NCBI GenBank assembly: GCA_028286405.1
Contig: JAQBRP010000003.1
Span: 1-49,925, forward strand
Length of the DNA: 49,925 nucleotides
Direction of reading: 5' to 3'
Origin: Candidatus Saccharimonadota bacterium
GTDB lineage: Bacteria; Patescibacteriota; Saccharimonadia; Saccharimonadales; UBA4665
Program-made: the position numbers and the translations under genes
Shown: positions 9,708 to 19,477 of the stretch, piece after piece
Numbering within the stretch: position 1 is the first letter of the stretch
How the letters are laid out: every line of letters begins with the position of its first letter
The notes under the pieces: model-generated
Told to the model about the DNA's origin: nothing
The model's input: only the letters and a program-made list of their open reading frames with translations
Database searches by the model: none

Positions 9708-10712
9708 GTGGCCGATAAACTAGACATACTTGCCGTTGGCGACATTGTTACCGATGCATTTATTAAGTTGTTCGACGACCAGGCACATGCCTACAGCAAC
9801 GAACACGGCAAGTGGCTGGCGATGCAGTTTGGCACTAAACTGCCGTTTGACCACACCGAAATTCTCGAAGGAGTAGGGAATGCCAGTAATGCCGCCGTAG
9901 CCTTTGCTCGACTTGGTCTAAACGCCGGCTTTGTGACCAACGTCGGTGACGACAAAGAGGGCCGCAGTATGATTCGGGCTCTACAAAAGCAACACGTCGA
10001 CACCCGTTTTGTACGCATTAACCCCGACAAAAAGAGCAATTATCACTACGTGCTGTGGTACAAAGAAGAACGCACCATTCTGATTAAACATGAAGAGTAC
10101 GACTACGACTGGCCACATCTGCGAAAAGCTGAAGTTCCGGAGTGGCTGTACTTCAGTTCGATCAGCGAGCATGCCGTGGATTATCATGATGAAGTCGCCG
10201 AGTGGCTTGATGCCCACCCCACGGTTAAGCTAGCCTGGCAGCCCGGTACGTTCCAGATGAAAGTTGGTACTGAACGTTTGCGTAAACTGTACGCTCGGGC
10301 CGAGGTAACTCTTTTAAATCGTGAAGAAGCCGTCTTTGTGACGGGCGGCGATTATCATAATCTGCATGATCTGCTAGATCGTATTCACGACCTGGGGGCT
10401 AAAATTGCCGTTATTACTGATGGCCCCAATGGTGCTTACGCCTCAGATGGCCACCAGCGCCTACAAATGCCGCTATACCCCGACCCAGCACCACCAAAAG
10501 AGCGCACCGGTGCCGGTGATGCCTTTGCCAGCACCTTTGTGGCCGCTCTCGCTAAAGGCAACACCATTGAAGGCGCATTGCAATGGGCACCGATTAATTC
10601 CATGAGCGTAGTACAACAAACGGGTGCTCAAGCCGGCCTATTGCACGAAAAAGAACTCGAAGAATTCCTGCGCAATTCACCCGACTGGTACCGCCCCTCA
10701 CCCATGAAATAG
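9708..10712 (+). CDS. PfkB-family carbohydrate kinase
   Basis: GGN-like GVGNASNAAVAFARLG, ITDGPNGAYA, ERTGAGDAFASTF; GTG start. Confidence 0.9.
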   Translation: MADKLDILAVGDIVTDAFIKLFDDQAHAYSNEHGKWLAMQFGTKLPFDHTEILEGVGNASNAAVAFARLGLNAGFVTNVGDDKEGRSMIRALQKQHVDTRFVRINPDKKSNYHYVLWYKEERTILIKHEEYDYDWPHLRKAEVPEWLYFSSISEHAVDYHDEVAEWLDAHPTVKLAWQPGTFQMKVGTERLRKLYARAEVTLLNREEAVFVTGGDYHNLHDLLDRIHDLGAKIAVITDGPNGAYASDGHQRLQMPLYPDPAPPKERTGAGDAFASTFVAALAKGNTIEGALQWAPINSMSVVQQTGAQAGLLHEKELEEFLRNSPDWYRPSPMK

Positions 10713-10771
10713 CTATACTTATTAATTGACGCTTATGGTAATCTGTAAGGAGTAGAAAAGATACTAAAAAC

Positions 10772-12022
10772 ATGACTCGCATACTCTCTGAACTCCTCCA
10801 GGCCGACCAGCCTCATTTTCAGTTGCAGTTGCGTGCCCTAGAGCGAGCCAGCGGCCACAAAAACACCGACATTAAACTATCGGTCGAGGTAGTGCAAGCG
10901 GTAAAAGAGAAAATTCGCGACTTGGGTCTCGATAAAGATGACACCACCAGTGAAGAGCTGTACCACATGCTGCTACAGCGCGTCAGCCAGGATGATGTCC
11001 GTCTAGAGCGCGCTTTACGTACCCGAGCCGCCACCTATGTTTCAGCCGATGCCGATCTGATGGCTGGCATGGTTCACGCCCTCAAACAGGATGCCGATGT
11101 GGTGAAGTGCTTTGCCATAAAGTCGTCGGTCCTCAAGCGTAACTTAAAGAAACTTGCTCCCAAGCGGGTGCAAAAAGGACTCGGCTATCGTTCGCTGGAC
11201 GCTATGCTGCGTGCTGAATCGCCAGCCACCCTGGTTGGTGCGGCGCTGATTATTGAAAGCGCCGCTTGGCGCAAGAGCTGGATCGAAGCCTATAAGCAAC
11301 TGAGTCCAACCGACTTCGAAGAACACGCCTTACGGATCCTGTCGCCGACCACCCAGCGCTGGCAGTCATTAAGTCAAAAAATGGTACACAACCGAGCGCA
11401 CACGGTATTGGGCATGTCCGAACTGGGGGCGCTTATTCTACTGCCGCTGCCGCAAGATCGACCAGCCGGCATGGTTGTTGCCAGCTTGGCGTTGGCTCTC
11501 CATGAAATTAATAGCATTGCAGCCCATACCACCTACCTACGGGCGTCGCAGGTGCATGGTGATTTTGCTCATCGAGTGCAAGCAGTCGCTCGCGGCGGCG
11601 TGCAACTACAGACGCCCGTTTCGCAGCAGACCATGTCCTGGCAGCTAGTACAGCAATACTTTTCTCGCGTTAAAGCGGCCGTCAACGAAGATGTTTTTGG
11701 ACCATATGTGCAAGCGGCTGATTTTCAGTGGCGAAACGTCGAAGAGCGCCTGGCTGACATTTGTCCGAGTATGGAATTTTGGAAGCAAACTGACTACCTA
11801 AGCTTTTTACAGCAGGGTAAACGAGTGTCGATGAACGTGCTCGATACAGCTATTAATGCCTGTAACGCGCTCGCTTATGAGTACCGCGTATCGCAGCATG
11901 CCCAACAGGCCTTATGGCATGAGTTAACGCTACGCTACCTGGACCACGAGAGCTTGGAAGCGGCTGTTGCCGGCGTACTACAACCACAGCTCGCGCGCGA
12001 AACAGTTAGTAGTAACCAATAA
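10772..12022 (+). CDS. Hypothetical protein, largely helical by inspection
   Basis: Long uninterrupted 416-aa ORF in operon context; no recognised motif. Confidence 0.75.
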   Translation: MTRILSELLQADQPHFQLQLRALERASGHKNTDIKLSVEVVQAVKEKIRDLGLDKDDTTSEELYHMLLQRVSQDDVRLERALRTRAATYVSADADLMAGMVHALKQDADVVKCFAIKSSVLKRNLKKLAPKRVQKGLGYRSLDAMLRAESPATLVGAALIIESAAWRKSWIEAYKQLSPTDFEEHALRILSPTTQRWQSLSQKMVHNRAHTVLGMSELGALILLPLPQDRPAGMVVASLALALHEINSIAAHTTYLRASQVHGDFAHRVQAVARGGVQLQTPVSQQTMSWQLVQQYFSRVKAAVNEDVFGPYVQAADFQWRNVEERLADICPSMEFWKQTDYLSFLQQGKRVSMNVLDTAINACNALAYEYRVSQHAQQALWHELTLRYLDHESLEAAVAGVLQPQLARETVSSNQ

Positions 12023-12036
12023 TAAGAGGGGGTGGG

Positions 12037-12603
12037 ATGTATCAAATTGCCGTATCAGGTGCCGCCAAAGGCGAGAGCGTAGCAGAAGGAAAGGAGTTGG
12101 CCCTGGCTATGGGTGCCGCTATCGCCCAAGCTGGACACTCACTGCTGACTGGTGCCACCATCGGCCTGCCAAACTACGCCGCCGAAGGCTATAAGGCGGC
12201 TGGCGGCAAAATGAGTGTCGGCATTAGCCCAGCAGCCAGCAAGGTCGAACATGTTATGAAATACCGCTTGCCAACACTGGCCTACGACACCATCCTGTAC
12301 ACCGGTTTGCACTACATCGGTCGTGACACGCTGCTTATTACATCGAGTGATGCGGTCATTAGTATCGGCGGTCGGCTCGGCACATTGCACGAGTTCACCA
12401 TTGCGATGGAGTCAGATACGCCTATCGGCTTCCTGCAGGGTGCCGGCGGTATTAGCGATGAGATTCAGACCATTATGGCGCTTTCCAAACCAATGCGTAA
12501 CGCCGATGCGGTGCTGTTTAATGAATCGCCAGACGACCTGATTGCCGACCTAACCAAGCTGCTTGACATCGAGAATGCCAAGTACCGAACTCTTTATAAA
12601 TAA
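12037..12603 (+). CDS. SLOG/LOG-like Rossmann-fold nucleotide-binding protein
   Basis: [32 protein letters not shown] (variant of PGGxGTxxE). Confidence 0.7.
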   Translation: MYQIAVSGAAKGESVAEGKELALAMGAAIAQAGHSLLTGATIGLPNYAAEGYKAAGGKMSVGISPAASKVEHVMKYRLPTLAYDTILYTGLHYIGRDTLLITSSDAVISIGGRLGTLHEFTIAMESDTPIGFLQGAGGISDEIQTIMALSKPMRNADAVLFNESPDDLIADLTKLLDIENAKYRTLYK

Positions 12604-12668
12604 CCCTTGCCAATAGCTACTTCGTAGCCCTAGTACATCTTCGCTCGGCTCATAGTACAATAGTAAGA

Positions 12669-14639
12669 GTGACTAAATTCAAGCTTAAGAGTGATTTTAT
12701 TCCTACGGGAGACCAGCCGGCAGCCATCAAGCAATTGACGGCTGGTATTAACGACGGCCTTCACCACCAGACATTGCTGGGCGTAACCGGCTCCGGCAAG
12801 ACATTTAGTATGGCTAACGTTATTCAAAATACCGGTAAGCCTACGCTGGTACTGAGCCATAACAAAACGCTAGCTGCGCAGCTGTACGGCGAATTCAAAA
12901 GATTCTTTCCCGATAACGCCGTCCATTATTTTGTGAGCTACTTTGATTACTACCAGCCAGAAGCCTACATTGCGCGCTCCGATACCTTTATTGAAAAAGA
13001 CAGCCAGATTAACGAAGAGATTGATCGACTGCGTCACGCGGCTACCGACGCGCTGCTGAGCCGCAAAGATGTGATTATTGTGGCTAGCGTCAGCTGTATT
13101 TATGGCATTGGCTCGGTTGAAGATTACGACGGCCTGTCGGTCAATGTGCAGCTCGGTGAGCGTCGGGTGCGCGACAAGCTACTGCGCCAGCTGACTGACA
13201 TTCAGTACCAGCGTAACGACATCGATTTTCACCGTGGCACCTTCCGGGTCCGCGGTGACGTGGTTGATGTCTACCCGGCAGGTGAAGAGCTAGCTTACCG
13301 TATCGAGTTCTTTGGTGACGAGATTGACCGCATTACCCAAATTGATCCATTGACCGGCGAGATTCTTAAAACGCTGGACGATCTCAAGATTTTTCCAAGC
13401 TCGCACTACGTGACACCAAAAGAGAAATTAAAGGTAGCTCTTGGCAAGATTGAGCTTGAGCTCGAACAGCGTCTGGCCTCATTTAAAAAAGAGGGCAAGC
13501 TACTCGAGGCGCAGCGACTAGAGCAGCGCACCCGTTTTGACCTAGAAATGCTCGAAGAAACCGGCTTCGTAAAAGGCATTGAGAACTACTCACGTTACTT
13601 AACCAACCGCGAACCGGGAGAACAACCCGCTACATTACTCGATTACTTTCCGGACGATTTTTTGATGATGGTTGACGAAAGTCACATGAGTATTCCGCAA
13701 GTTCGCGGCATGTACAATGGCGACCGGGCTCGCAAAGAGTCGCTCGTCGAGTATGGCTTCCGCTTGCCCAGCGCGCTCGATAACCGGCCGCTGACCTTCA
13801 CTGAATTTGAACGTCACCTCAACCAAACTATTTACGTATCGGCCACGCCGGCCGAATATGAACTGTCGCGTAGCCCCGAACCTGCCCAGCAGGTCATTCG
13901 GCCAACGGGCCTACTTGATCCGCCAATCGAGGTTCGACCAGTCGACGGACAGGTTGACGACTTGCTGGCGGAAATTCGCGACACAGTGAGTAAGCAGCAA
14001 CGCGTACTGGTAACCACCCTCACCAAGCGCATGAGTGAAGATCTGACCGATTATCTGCACGAATTGGGAATCAAAGTGGCCTACCTGCACAGTGATGTCG
14101 ATACGCTGGATCGCACCGACATTCTGCGCGATCTACGCTTGGGTGTATACGACGTGCTGGTAGGTATTAACCTGCTTCGTGAAGGCCTCGACCTGCCAGA
14201 AGTATCACTGGTAGCCATTTTGGACGCCGATAAAGAGGGCTTCTTACGCTCTGAGCAGGCCTTAATTCAGACGGTGGGTCGAGCCGCTCGTCATGTTGAG
14301 GGCCACGTTATTATGTACGCCGACCGTGTCACTAAAAGCATGCAGAAGACTATTGATGAAACCACGCGCCGCCGCAAGGTGCAAGAGGACTACAACACCG
14401 AGCACGGCATTACGCCAACCGGCATCAGCCGCGCCGTAGAAGCCGGTATGCGCCCTGATATGCCTGAAGAAGCCAAGCGCGCCAAGCTGGACCTCAAAAA
14501 GATTCCGAAAGACGAATACGGCTCACTAATTAGAGACTTGACTGGACAAATGGACTTGGCCGCCGCCAACCTGCAGTTCGAGCTGGCTGCCGAGCTGCGC
14601 GACTTGATTGACCAGATAAAACAGAAGGCTGCCGCTTAG
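12669..14639 (+). CDS. uvrB: Excinuclease ABC subunit B
   Basis: [34 protein letters not shown]-terminal UVR motif; GTG start 7 nt after TACAAT. Confidence 0.98.
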   Translation: MTKFKLKSDFIPTGDQPAAIKQLTAGINDGLHHQTLLGVTGSGKTFSMANVIQNTGKPTLVLSHNKTLAAQLYGEFKRFFPDNAVHYFVSYFDYYQPEAYIARSDTFIEKDSQINEEIDRLRHAATDALLSRKDVIIVASVSCIYGIGSVEDYDGLSVNVQLGERRVRDKLLRQLTDIQYQRNDIDFHRGTFRVRGDVVDVYPAGEELAYRIEFFGDEIDRITQIDPLTGEILKTLDDLKIFPSSHYVTPKEKLKVALGKIELELEQRLASFKKEGKLLEAQRLEQRTRFDLEMLEETGFVKGIENYSRYLTNREPGEQPATLLDYFPDDFLMMVDESHMSIPQVRGMYNGDRARKESLVEYGFRLPSALDNRPLTFTEFERHLNQTIYVSATPAEYELSRSPEPAQQVIRPTGLLDPPIEVRPVDGQVDDLLAEIRDTVSKQQRVLVTTLTKRMSEDLTDYLHELGIKVAYLHSDVDTLDRTDILRDLRLGVYDVLVGINLLREGLDLPEVSLVAILDADKEGFLRSEQALIQTVGRAARHVEGHVIMYADRVTKSMQKTIDETTRRRKVQEDYNTEHGITPTGISRAVEAGMRPDMPEEAKRAKLDLKKIPKDEYGSLIRDLTGQMDLAAANLQFELAAELRDLIDQIKQKAAA

Positions 14640-15738
14640 CCACCTCGGCTACGATATGCGCGGCATCCAGCTCATCGGGCGTGAGCACGGTTTTAAGTAA
14701 TTCTTGTGTTAAATCAACGCGGTCAATGGTGCCGCCTTGTACGTTTCTTTCAAGTATTGATAGGTGCGTTCCATCTTGCCAATAGGTATAAACGCCCGTA
14801 AAGGGTGCAAGACGGCGCTCCCAGTCCTGGCCATGGTTGTAGGGGCTACCGTTGAAGAAGCCAACAGCAGTTCGGCTGCTGTTTGGTATATGATCCACGA
14901 ACCCACCGCCTTTACCGGCGAACAGCGCAAAACCGGTGGCTACCTGGTGGATGAGGAAGCCGGGCCACAAGCTAACCGTGCGGGCCATGCGAAGCTTCTC
15001 GGCGTTACTGTACTCAGCGGTCGCCGCAACCAGATTTTTTGGTTCTTTTACGCCAAAGTAATGCATAACTTCCTTTAGTTCCTTGGGTCTGAGCATGCGC
15101 GGGCGGACGCCGTGTTCAAGACAGGGGTCTGTTATGTCGCTGTACACCACCTCCCGCCTGAAACGAGGAGCGTAGGCTTGGACGGCGAAATTGGTGATGG
15201 CCGCCTTGGAGTCGCCGGTCTCTATGATTTCCTTGGGCGCGGCGACCTCTAACTCGTCAATATCGTCTAGGATAACGTGGTGGGCGTAGGAATCGTAGGC
15301 CAGCATGTCGTTGTCACCAACCAGTGCATCTGCCAAATTCAGTGTGGCGCTCACGATGTCGGTCTGCCGCGAACTAACGCGTACGCCGCTTGATCCACGA
15401 CGGGCGTGTTCTTCATCAATCATGTCGTAGGTGCCATCAAGGGTGGTGCACCATGGCAGGCGGTGGGAGAGTAGTATATCGTACGATTGGCTTTCGGCCA
15501 GCGTTACGCGGCCAGTGTATTTTGTAACAACCCTGTTGCTATCGATCATTCGATAGTGGCGGTCAATGTGGACACCACCGTCAAATGGTCGAGGCTTATC
15601 AACGCGGATGTCGTCGATGGAAATATCGTGGTCGGGGAGGGTTGAAGCAGTGCTTCGTTCAACCTGTTCAGGCGAAGGCAAGCTGTTAATCATCCCGGGT
15701 AAGCGGGTGACGCTAGCAAGCTGTTCGGCGGGGCTCAT
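14530..15738 (-). CDS. Hypothetical protein, convergent with and overlapping the 3' end of uvrB
   Basis: Long ORF (up to 15795); SD-like aaagga before ATG at 15738; last ~36 codons are antisense to uvrB. Confidence 0.7.
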   Translation of the reverse strand: MSPAEQLASVTRLPGMINSLPSPEQVERSTASTLPDHDISIDDIRVDKPRPFDGGVHIDRHYRMIDSNRVVTKYTGRVTLAESQSYDILLSHRLPWCTTLDGTYDMIDEEHARRGSSGVRVSSRQTDIVSATLNLADALVGDNDMLAYDSYAHHVILDDIDELEVAAPKEIIETGDSKAAITNFAVQAYAPRFRREVVYSDITDPCLEHGVRPRMLRPKELKEVMHYFGVKEPKNLVAATAEYSNAEKLRMARTVSLWPGFLIHQVATGFALFAGKGGGFVDHIPNSSRTAVGFFNGSPYNHGQDWERRLAPFTGVYTYWQDGTHLSILERNVQGGTIDRVDLTQELLKTVLTPDELDAAHIVAEVAKRQPSVLSGQSSRAARQPARTAGWRRPSPFVQSSL

Positions 15739-15863
15739 CGTATTTGTTTCCTTTGTGCTCATCATATGCTTCGTGCTTATGGTTGTAAAGCACATTTTGG
15801 CAAGCGGAAATTAACAGGGGAAATTGGTGCAATTTATGCAGTAATTCTGCTATATTAATAGGA

Positions 15864-16157
15864 ATGGCCGACTTATCTCGTGATGATGTAGTAAAGCTTG
15901 CGGCTTTGGCTCGACTGGAACTTAGCGAAGAAGAGATCGCTGAGTACAGTCAGGAGCTAACCGCTATCTTGCACTACGTAGAGCAACTGCAAAACGTTGA
16001 CGTTGCTGGTTTGCAGCCGACTAACCAAGTTACCGGTCTGACAAATGTCATGCGTGACGACGAAGTCCAGGACTATGGCTACGATGCTAAAGACTTGCTC
16101 AAAAATGTGCCGACAGTCGAAAACGACCAAATCAAAGTCAAAAGGATGATTGGATAA
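15864..16157 (+). CDS. gatC: Asp-tRNA(Asn)/Glu-tRNA(Gln) amidotransferase subunit C
   Basis: VVKLAALARLELSEEEIAEYSQELTAILHYVEQL. Confidence 0.96.
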   Translation: MADLSRDDVVKLAALARLELSEEEIAEYSQELTAILHYVEQLQNVDVAGLQPTNQVTGLTNVMRDDEVQDYGYDAKDLLKNVPTVENDQIKVKRMIG

Positions 16158-17590
16158 TGCCTGTCCTGGCGTGGCAGCCAATTGCCGCTATTGCTCGTGG
16201 CGTCCAAGACGGCTCATTAAAAGCCGCCGATTTAGTGGCGCAAGCGCTAGCGGCAATTGATGGCCAGAGTGACTTTGCAGCGATCATTGCCACCACCCCG
16301 GGCCGGGCCAGCCAGCGGGCGGCCGAGATTGATGTACGAGTGGCGAAGGGTGAGCAGGTTGGTCGTTTAGCCGGCGTGCCGTTTATTGCTAAAGATAACT
16401 TCTTGGTTTTTGGTGCCGAAACCACCGCAGCCAGTAACATTCTGCGCGGTTTTACCGCGCCCTACCTGGCAACAGCTATCGAAAAGCTAGAGGCCGAAGG
16501 AGCTATTTGTGTAGCCAAGGCAAACCTCGACGCCTTTGCCCACGGTTCTTCCACCGAAAACAGCGACTTTATGACAACCAAAAACCCCCACGACCCCACC
16601 CGGGTGCCTGGTGGCTCGTCTGGCGGCTCGGCAGCGGCCGTCATGCTTAACATGGCACCGTTTGCACTCGGTACCGACACCGGTGGTTCCATCCGCTTGC
16701 CAGCTAGCTTTACCGGTGCCGTCGGCTACAAGCCAACCTATGGCTTGGTTTCGCGCAGTGGCATAGTGGCTATGGCCAGCAGCACTGACGTGGTTGGGCC
16801 GCTAACCCGCACTGTAGCCGATGCAGCGCTGGTACTCGATGTTATGGCTGGCCAAGATTCGCTCGATAGCACCACCATTGCTCGCGACGCCGAGGGTTAT
16901 GTGCTCGACGAAGCTACTGACGTACGGGGTAAAAAGATCGGCGTGGTAGCAGAATACATGGGCGAAGGGCTACAGCCAGGCGTAAAAACCCAAATCGATG
17001 AGGCTATTGCTAAGCTCAAACAAGCGGGTGCCGAAGTTATCGATGTTAGTATGCCCACACTACCGCTTGCCTTGGCCGTGTATTATGTACTCTGTCCGGC
17101 CGAAGTCAGCAGTAATCTGAGCCGCTACGACGGGCAGCGCTATGGCTTCACCGCCAAAGAAGCTAAAACGCTGGATGAAAGCATTAAACAGTCACGCTCC
17201 CAAGGCTTTGGCAAAGAAGCTAAACGCCGGATTATGATCGGCACCTACGTGCTCAGTAGCGGCTACTACGACGCTTACTACAAGCGGGCCCAAACAGTCC
17301 GTACTAAACTTATTAATGAATTTGCCGAAGCCTTCGAAAAAGTCGACTTCCTGCTGGGCCCAACCTCGCCAACCGTGGCTTTTAAAATTGGTGAGAATAC
17401 CAGTGACCCGCTGCAGATGTACCTGACCGATATCATGACCGTAGCGTCCAACCTTACTGGTAATCCAGCCATCAGCATTCCGGCGGGAACCAGCGAAGGC
17501 TTGCCAGTCGGCCTGCAGTTAATTGGTGCCCAAAAAGCTGATAAACAATTATTACAAATCGCCCAGGCGACGGAAGGAATTCTAGGATGA
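16157..17590 (+). CDS. gatA: Asp-tRNA(Asn)/Glu-tRNA(Gln) amidotransferase subunit A
   Basis: Amidase signature VPGGSSGGSAAAV, GTDTGGSIRLPASF. Confidence 0.97.
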   Translation: MPVLAWQPIAAIARGVQDGSLKAADLVAQALAAIDGQSDFAAIIATTPGRASQRAAEIDVRVAKGEQVGRLAGVPFIAKDNFLVFGAETTAASNILRGFTAPYLATAIEKLEAEGAICVAKANLDAFAHGSSTENSDFMTTKNPHDPTRVPGGSSGGSAAAVMLNMAPFALGTDTGGSIRLPASFTGAVGYKPTYGLVSRSGIVAMASSTDVVGPLTRTVADAALVLDVMAGQDSLDSTTIARDAEGYVLDEATDVRGKKIGVVAEYMGEGLQPGVKTQIDEAIAKLKQAGAEVIDVSMPTLPLALAVYYVLCPAEVSSNLSRYDGQRYGFTAKEAKTLDESIKQSRSQGFGKEAKRRIMIGTYVLSSGYYDAYYKRAQTVRTKLINEFAEAFEKVDFLLGPTSPTVAFKIGENTSDPLQMYLTDIMTVASNLTGNPAISIPAGTSEGLPVGLQLIGAQKADKQLLQIAQATEGILG

Positions 17591-18006
17591 TAACCTATTC
17601 ATGGCAACTGGTCGCGGTGCTGCTTGCTGTGTTGTTAGTGCTGTTAGTTTCGGGCGTTATAGCCAAGCGTCGTCCTTCCAAGCTAAACCAGGAACAGTTC
17701 GGCGCTAAGTGGCATGAACTGCAGAGCCTCTGTGCCGACAAAAAAACCTGGCCACTAGCGGTGATTAATGCCGACAAGTTGGTCGACGACGCCCTTAAAA
17801 AGCAGCGTTACAAGGGCAAGACCATGGGCGAGCGCTTAGTTTCGGCGCAACACGACTTATCAAGCAACGATACGATTTGGTTTGGCCACAAACTACGTAA
17901 CAAATTGGTACACGAAGATTATAAGCTGAATAGCAAAAGCGATGTTAAGAGCGCCTTGCTAGGCTTTTTGCAGGCCCTGCGTGACCTGGGAGCGATCAAA
18001 AAATGA
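17587..18006 (+). CDS. TM-anchored protein with HEPN-like R-x4-H motif, between gatA and gatB
   Basis: N-terminal hydrophobic helix; WFGHKLRNKLVHED (R104-x4-H109); ATGA overlaps on both sides. Confidence 0.85.
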   Translation: MITYSWQLVAVLLAVLLVLLVSGVIAKRRPSKLNQEQFGAKWHELQSLCADKKTWPLAVINADKLVDDALKKQRYKGKTMGERLVSAQHDLSSNDTIWFGHKLRNKLVHEDYKLNSKSDVKSALLGFLQALRDLGAIKK

Positions 18007-19475
18007 TCAGTCCCGAGCTTCGTGCTAAATATACGCCGACCATTGGTATTGAGTGTCACGTGCAGCTCAAAACTAAGACCAAGCTGTTTTCGGCCGTCGG
18101 CAACGATGCTCGTGAAGCGCCGCCCAACACCCTGGTTAGCCACATTGATTTCGGTTTGCCCGGCGCGCTACCGGTGTTAAATAAGCAAGCAGTGCAGCTT
18201 GCTGCCCGAGCAGCTTTTGCGTTGAACTCGACGCCGCAGCTATTTAGCAAGTTCGATCGCAAGCACTACTTTTACCCTGACTTACCGATGGGCTACCAAA
18301 TTACCCAGTATGACGAACCGATTGTGCTCGGTGGCTCGGTCGAAATTGTCGTCGACGGCGTACACAAAACCATTGGGATTACCCGCGCCCACCTTGAAGC
18401 CGACGCCGGTAAAAGCGTACACCCAGTCAATGCTGACTTCAGCCTGGTTGACCTCAATCGTGCCGGCACACCACTACTCGAAATTGTTTCTGAGCCCGAC
18501 ATGCACAGCGCCGCCGAAGCAAAAGCTTACGCCCGCGAACTGTTCCTGCGCATGCGCTATGCCGACGTGTCGGATGCCGACCTGTACTACGGCAATATGC
18601 GCTTTGACGTAAACGTCTCGGTCAGTACCACTGACCAAATGGGTACCCGCAGTGAAACTAAGAACCTGAACAGCTTCCGGTCGGTCGAAAAAGCTATTGA
18701 GTACGAAATTGATCGCCAAATCGAAGCTATAGAGCGCGGCGAAGCGATTTTGCAAGAAACTCGTGGCTGGGATGATGCCAAACTGAAAACTATTAGTCAG
18801 CGTACCAAAGAAAACGCCGATGATTACCGGTACATGCCCGATCCCGACTTGCCGCCAGTTATATTTACGGCCGAAGAAGTCGCCGCTATTAAGGCCCAAA
18901 TGGGTGTCACGGTCGAGGAATTACGCAACAAAATTCACGGGCTTGGTGCTAGCGAAAGCCTAACCGAAGCAATTTTAGACCAACCACCACTAGTCGACAT
19001 TTTGCTGGCCACCGAGAAGCTGCTGGTCGATGCCGGCCAAATGGATCGACCGAACCTTGGTGTCCAAGTGACCAACTGGGTCGGTCAGCTAATTCCGAAC
19101 ATCGCCGAGGAGGCCAGCAAGGCGATTGACGAACTGCAGATTGTGCCCCAGGCACTGATCGATTTATCGATTATGTACGATGAAGCCAAAGTGAGTTCCA
19201 CCCAAGCCAAAGCTATCCTAAAAGAAGTGGTATTACACGGTGCCAATCCGGCTGCTTACGCCGAAGAGGCCGGGCTAATGCAGGAGTCGGACGAGGGTGC
19301 AATTACCGCTATTGTTGACCAGGTTATCGCCGAAAACCCTAAAGCCGCCGAAGACGTCAAAAATGGTGAAATGAAAGCCATTGGTTTCTTGACTGGCCAA
19401 GTCATGAAAGCCAGTCAGGGTAAGGCTAATCCGGCTCTGGCTACGCAACTTATTAAACGACAACTAGGGATCTAG
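18003..19475 (+). CDS. gatB: Asp-tRNA(Asn)/Glu-tRNA(Gln) amidotransferase subunit B
   Basis: IGIECHVQLKTKTKLF, LPGALPVLN, YFYPDLPMGYQITQYD, YRYMPDPDLPP. Confidence 0.98.
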   Translation: MISPELRAKYTPTIGIECHVQLKTKTKLFSAVGNDAREAPPNTLVSHIDFGLPGALPVLNKQAVQLAARAAFALNSTPQLFSKFDRKHYFYPDLPMGYQITQYDEPIVLGGSVEIVVDGVHKTIGITRAHLEADAGKSVHPVNADFSLVDLNRAGTPLLEIVSEPDMHSAAEAKAYARELFLRMRYADVSDADLYYGNMRFDVNVSVSTTDQMGTRSETKNLNSFRSVEKAIEYEIDRQIEAIERGEAILQETRGWDDAKLKTISQRTKENADDYRYMPDPDLPPVIFTAEEVAAIKAQMGVTVEELRNKIHGLGASESLTEAILDQPPLVDILLATEKLLVDAGQMDRPNLGVQVTNWVGQLIPNIAEEASKAIDELQIVPQALIDLSIMYDEAKVSSTQAKAILKEVVLHGANPAAYAEEAGLMQESDEGAITAIVDQVIAENPKAAEDVKNGEMKAIGFLTGQVMKASQGKANPALATQLIKRQLGI

Positions 19476-19477
19476 CC

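Noticed and set aside
10726-10765. Promoter/leaderless start for the 416-aa gene at 10772 (TTGACG and GATACT)
   Set aside because: Spacing between the two hexamers is 28 bp and an SD-like aaggag lies too far from the ATG; initiation mode unclear.
12614-12628. Small hairpin GCTAC-ttc-GTAGC upstream of uvrB
   Set aside because: Five base pairs, no U-tract; could easily be chance.
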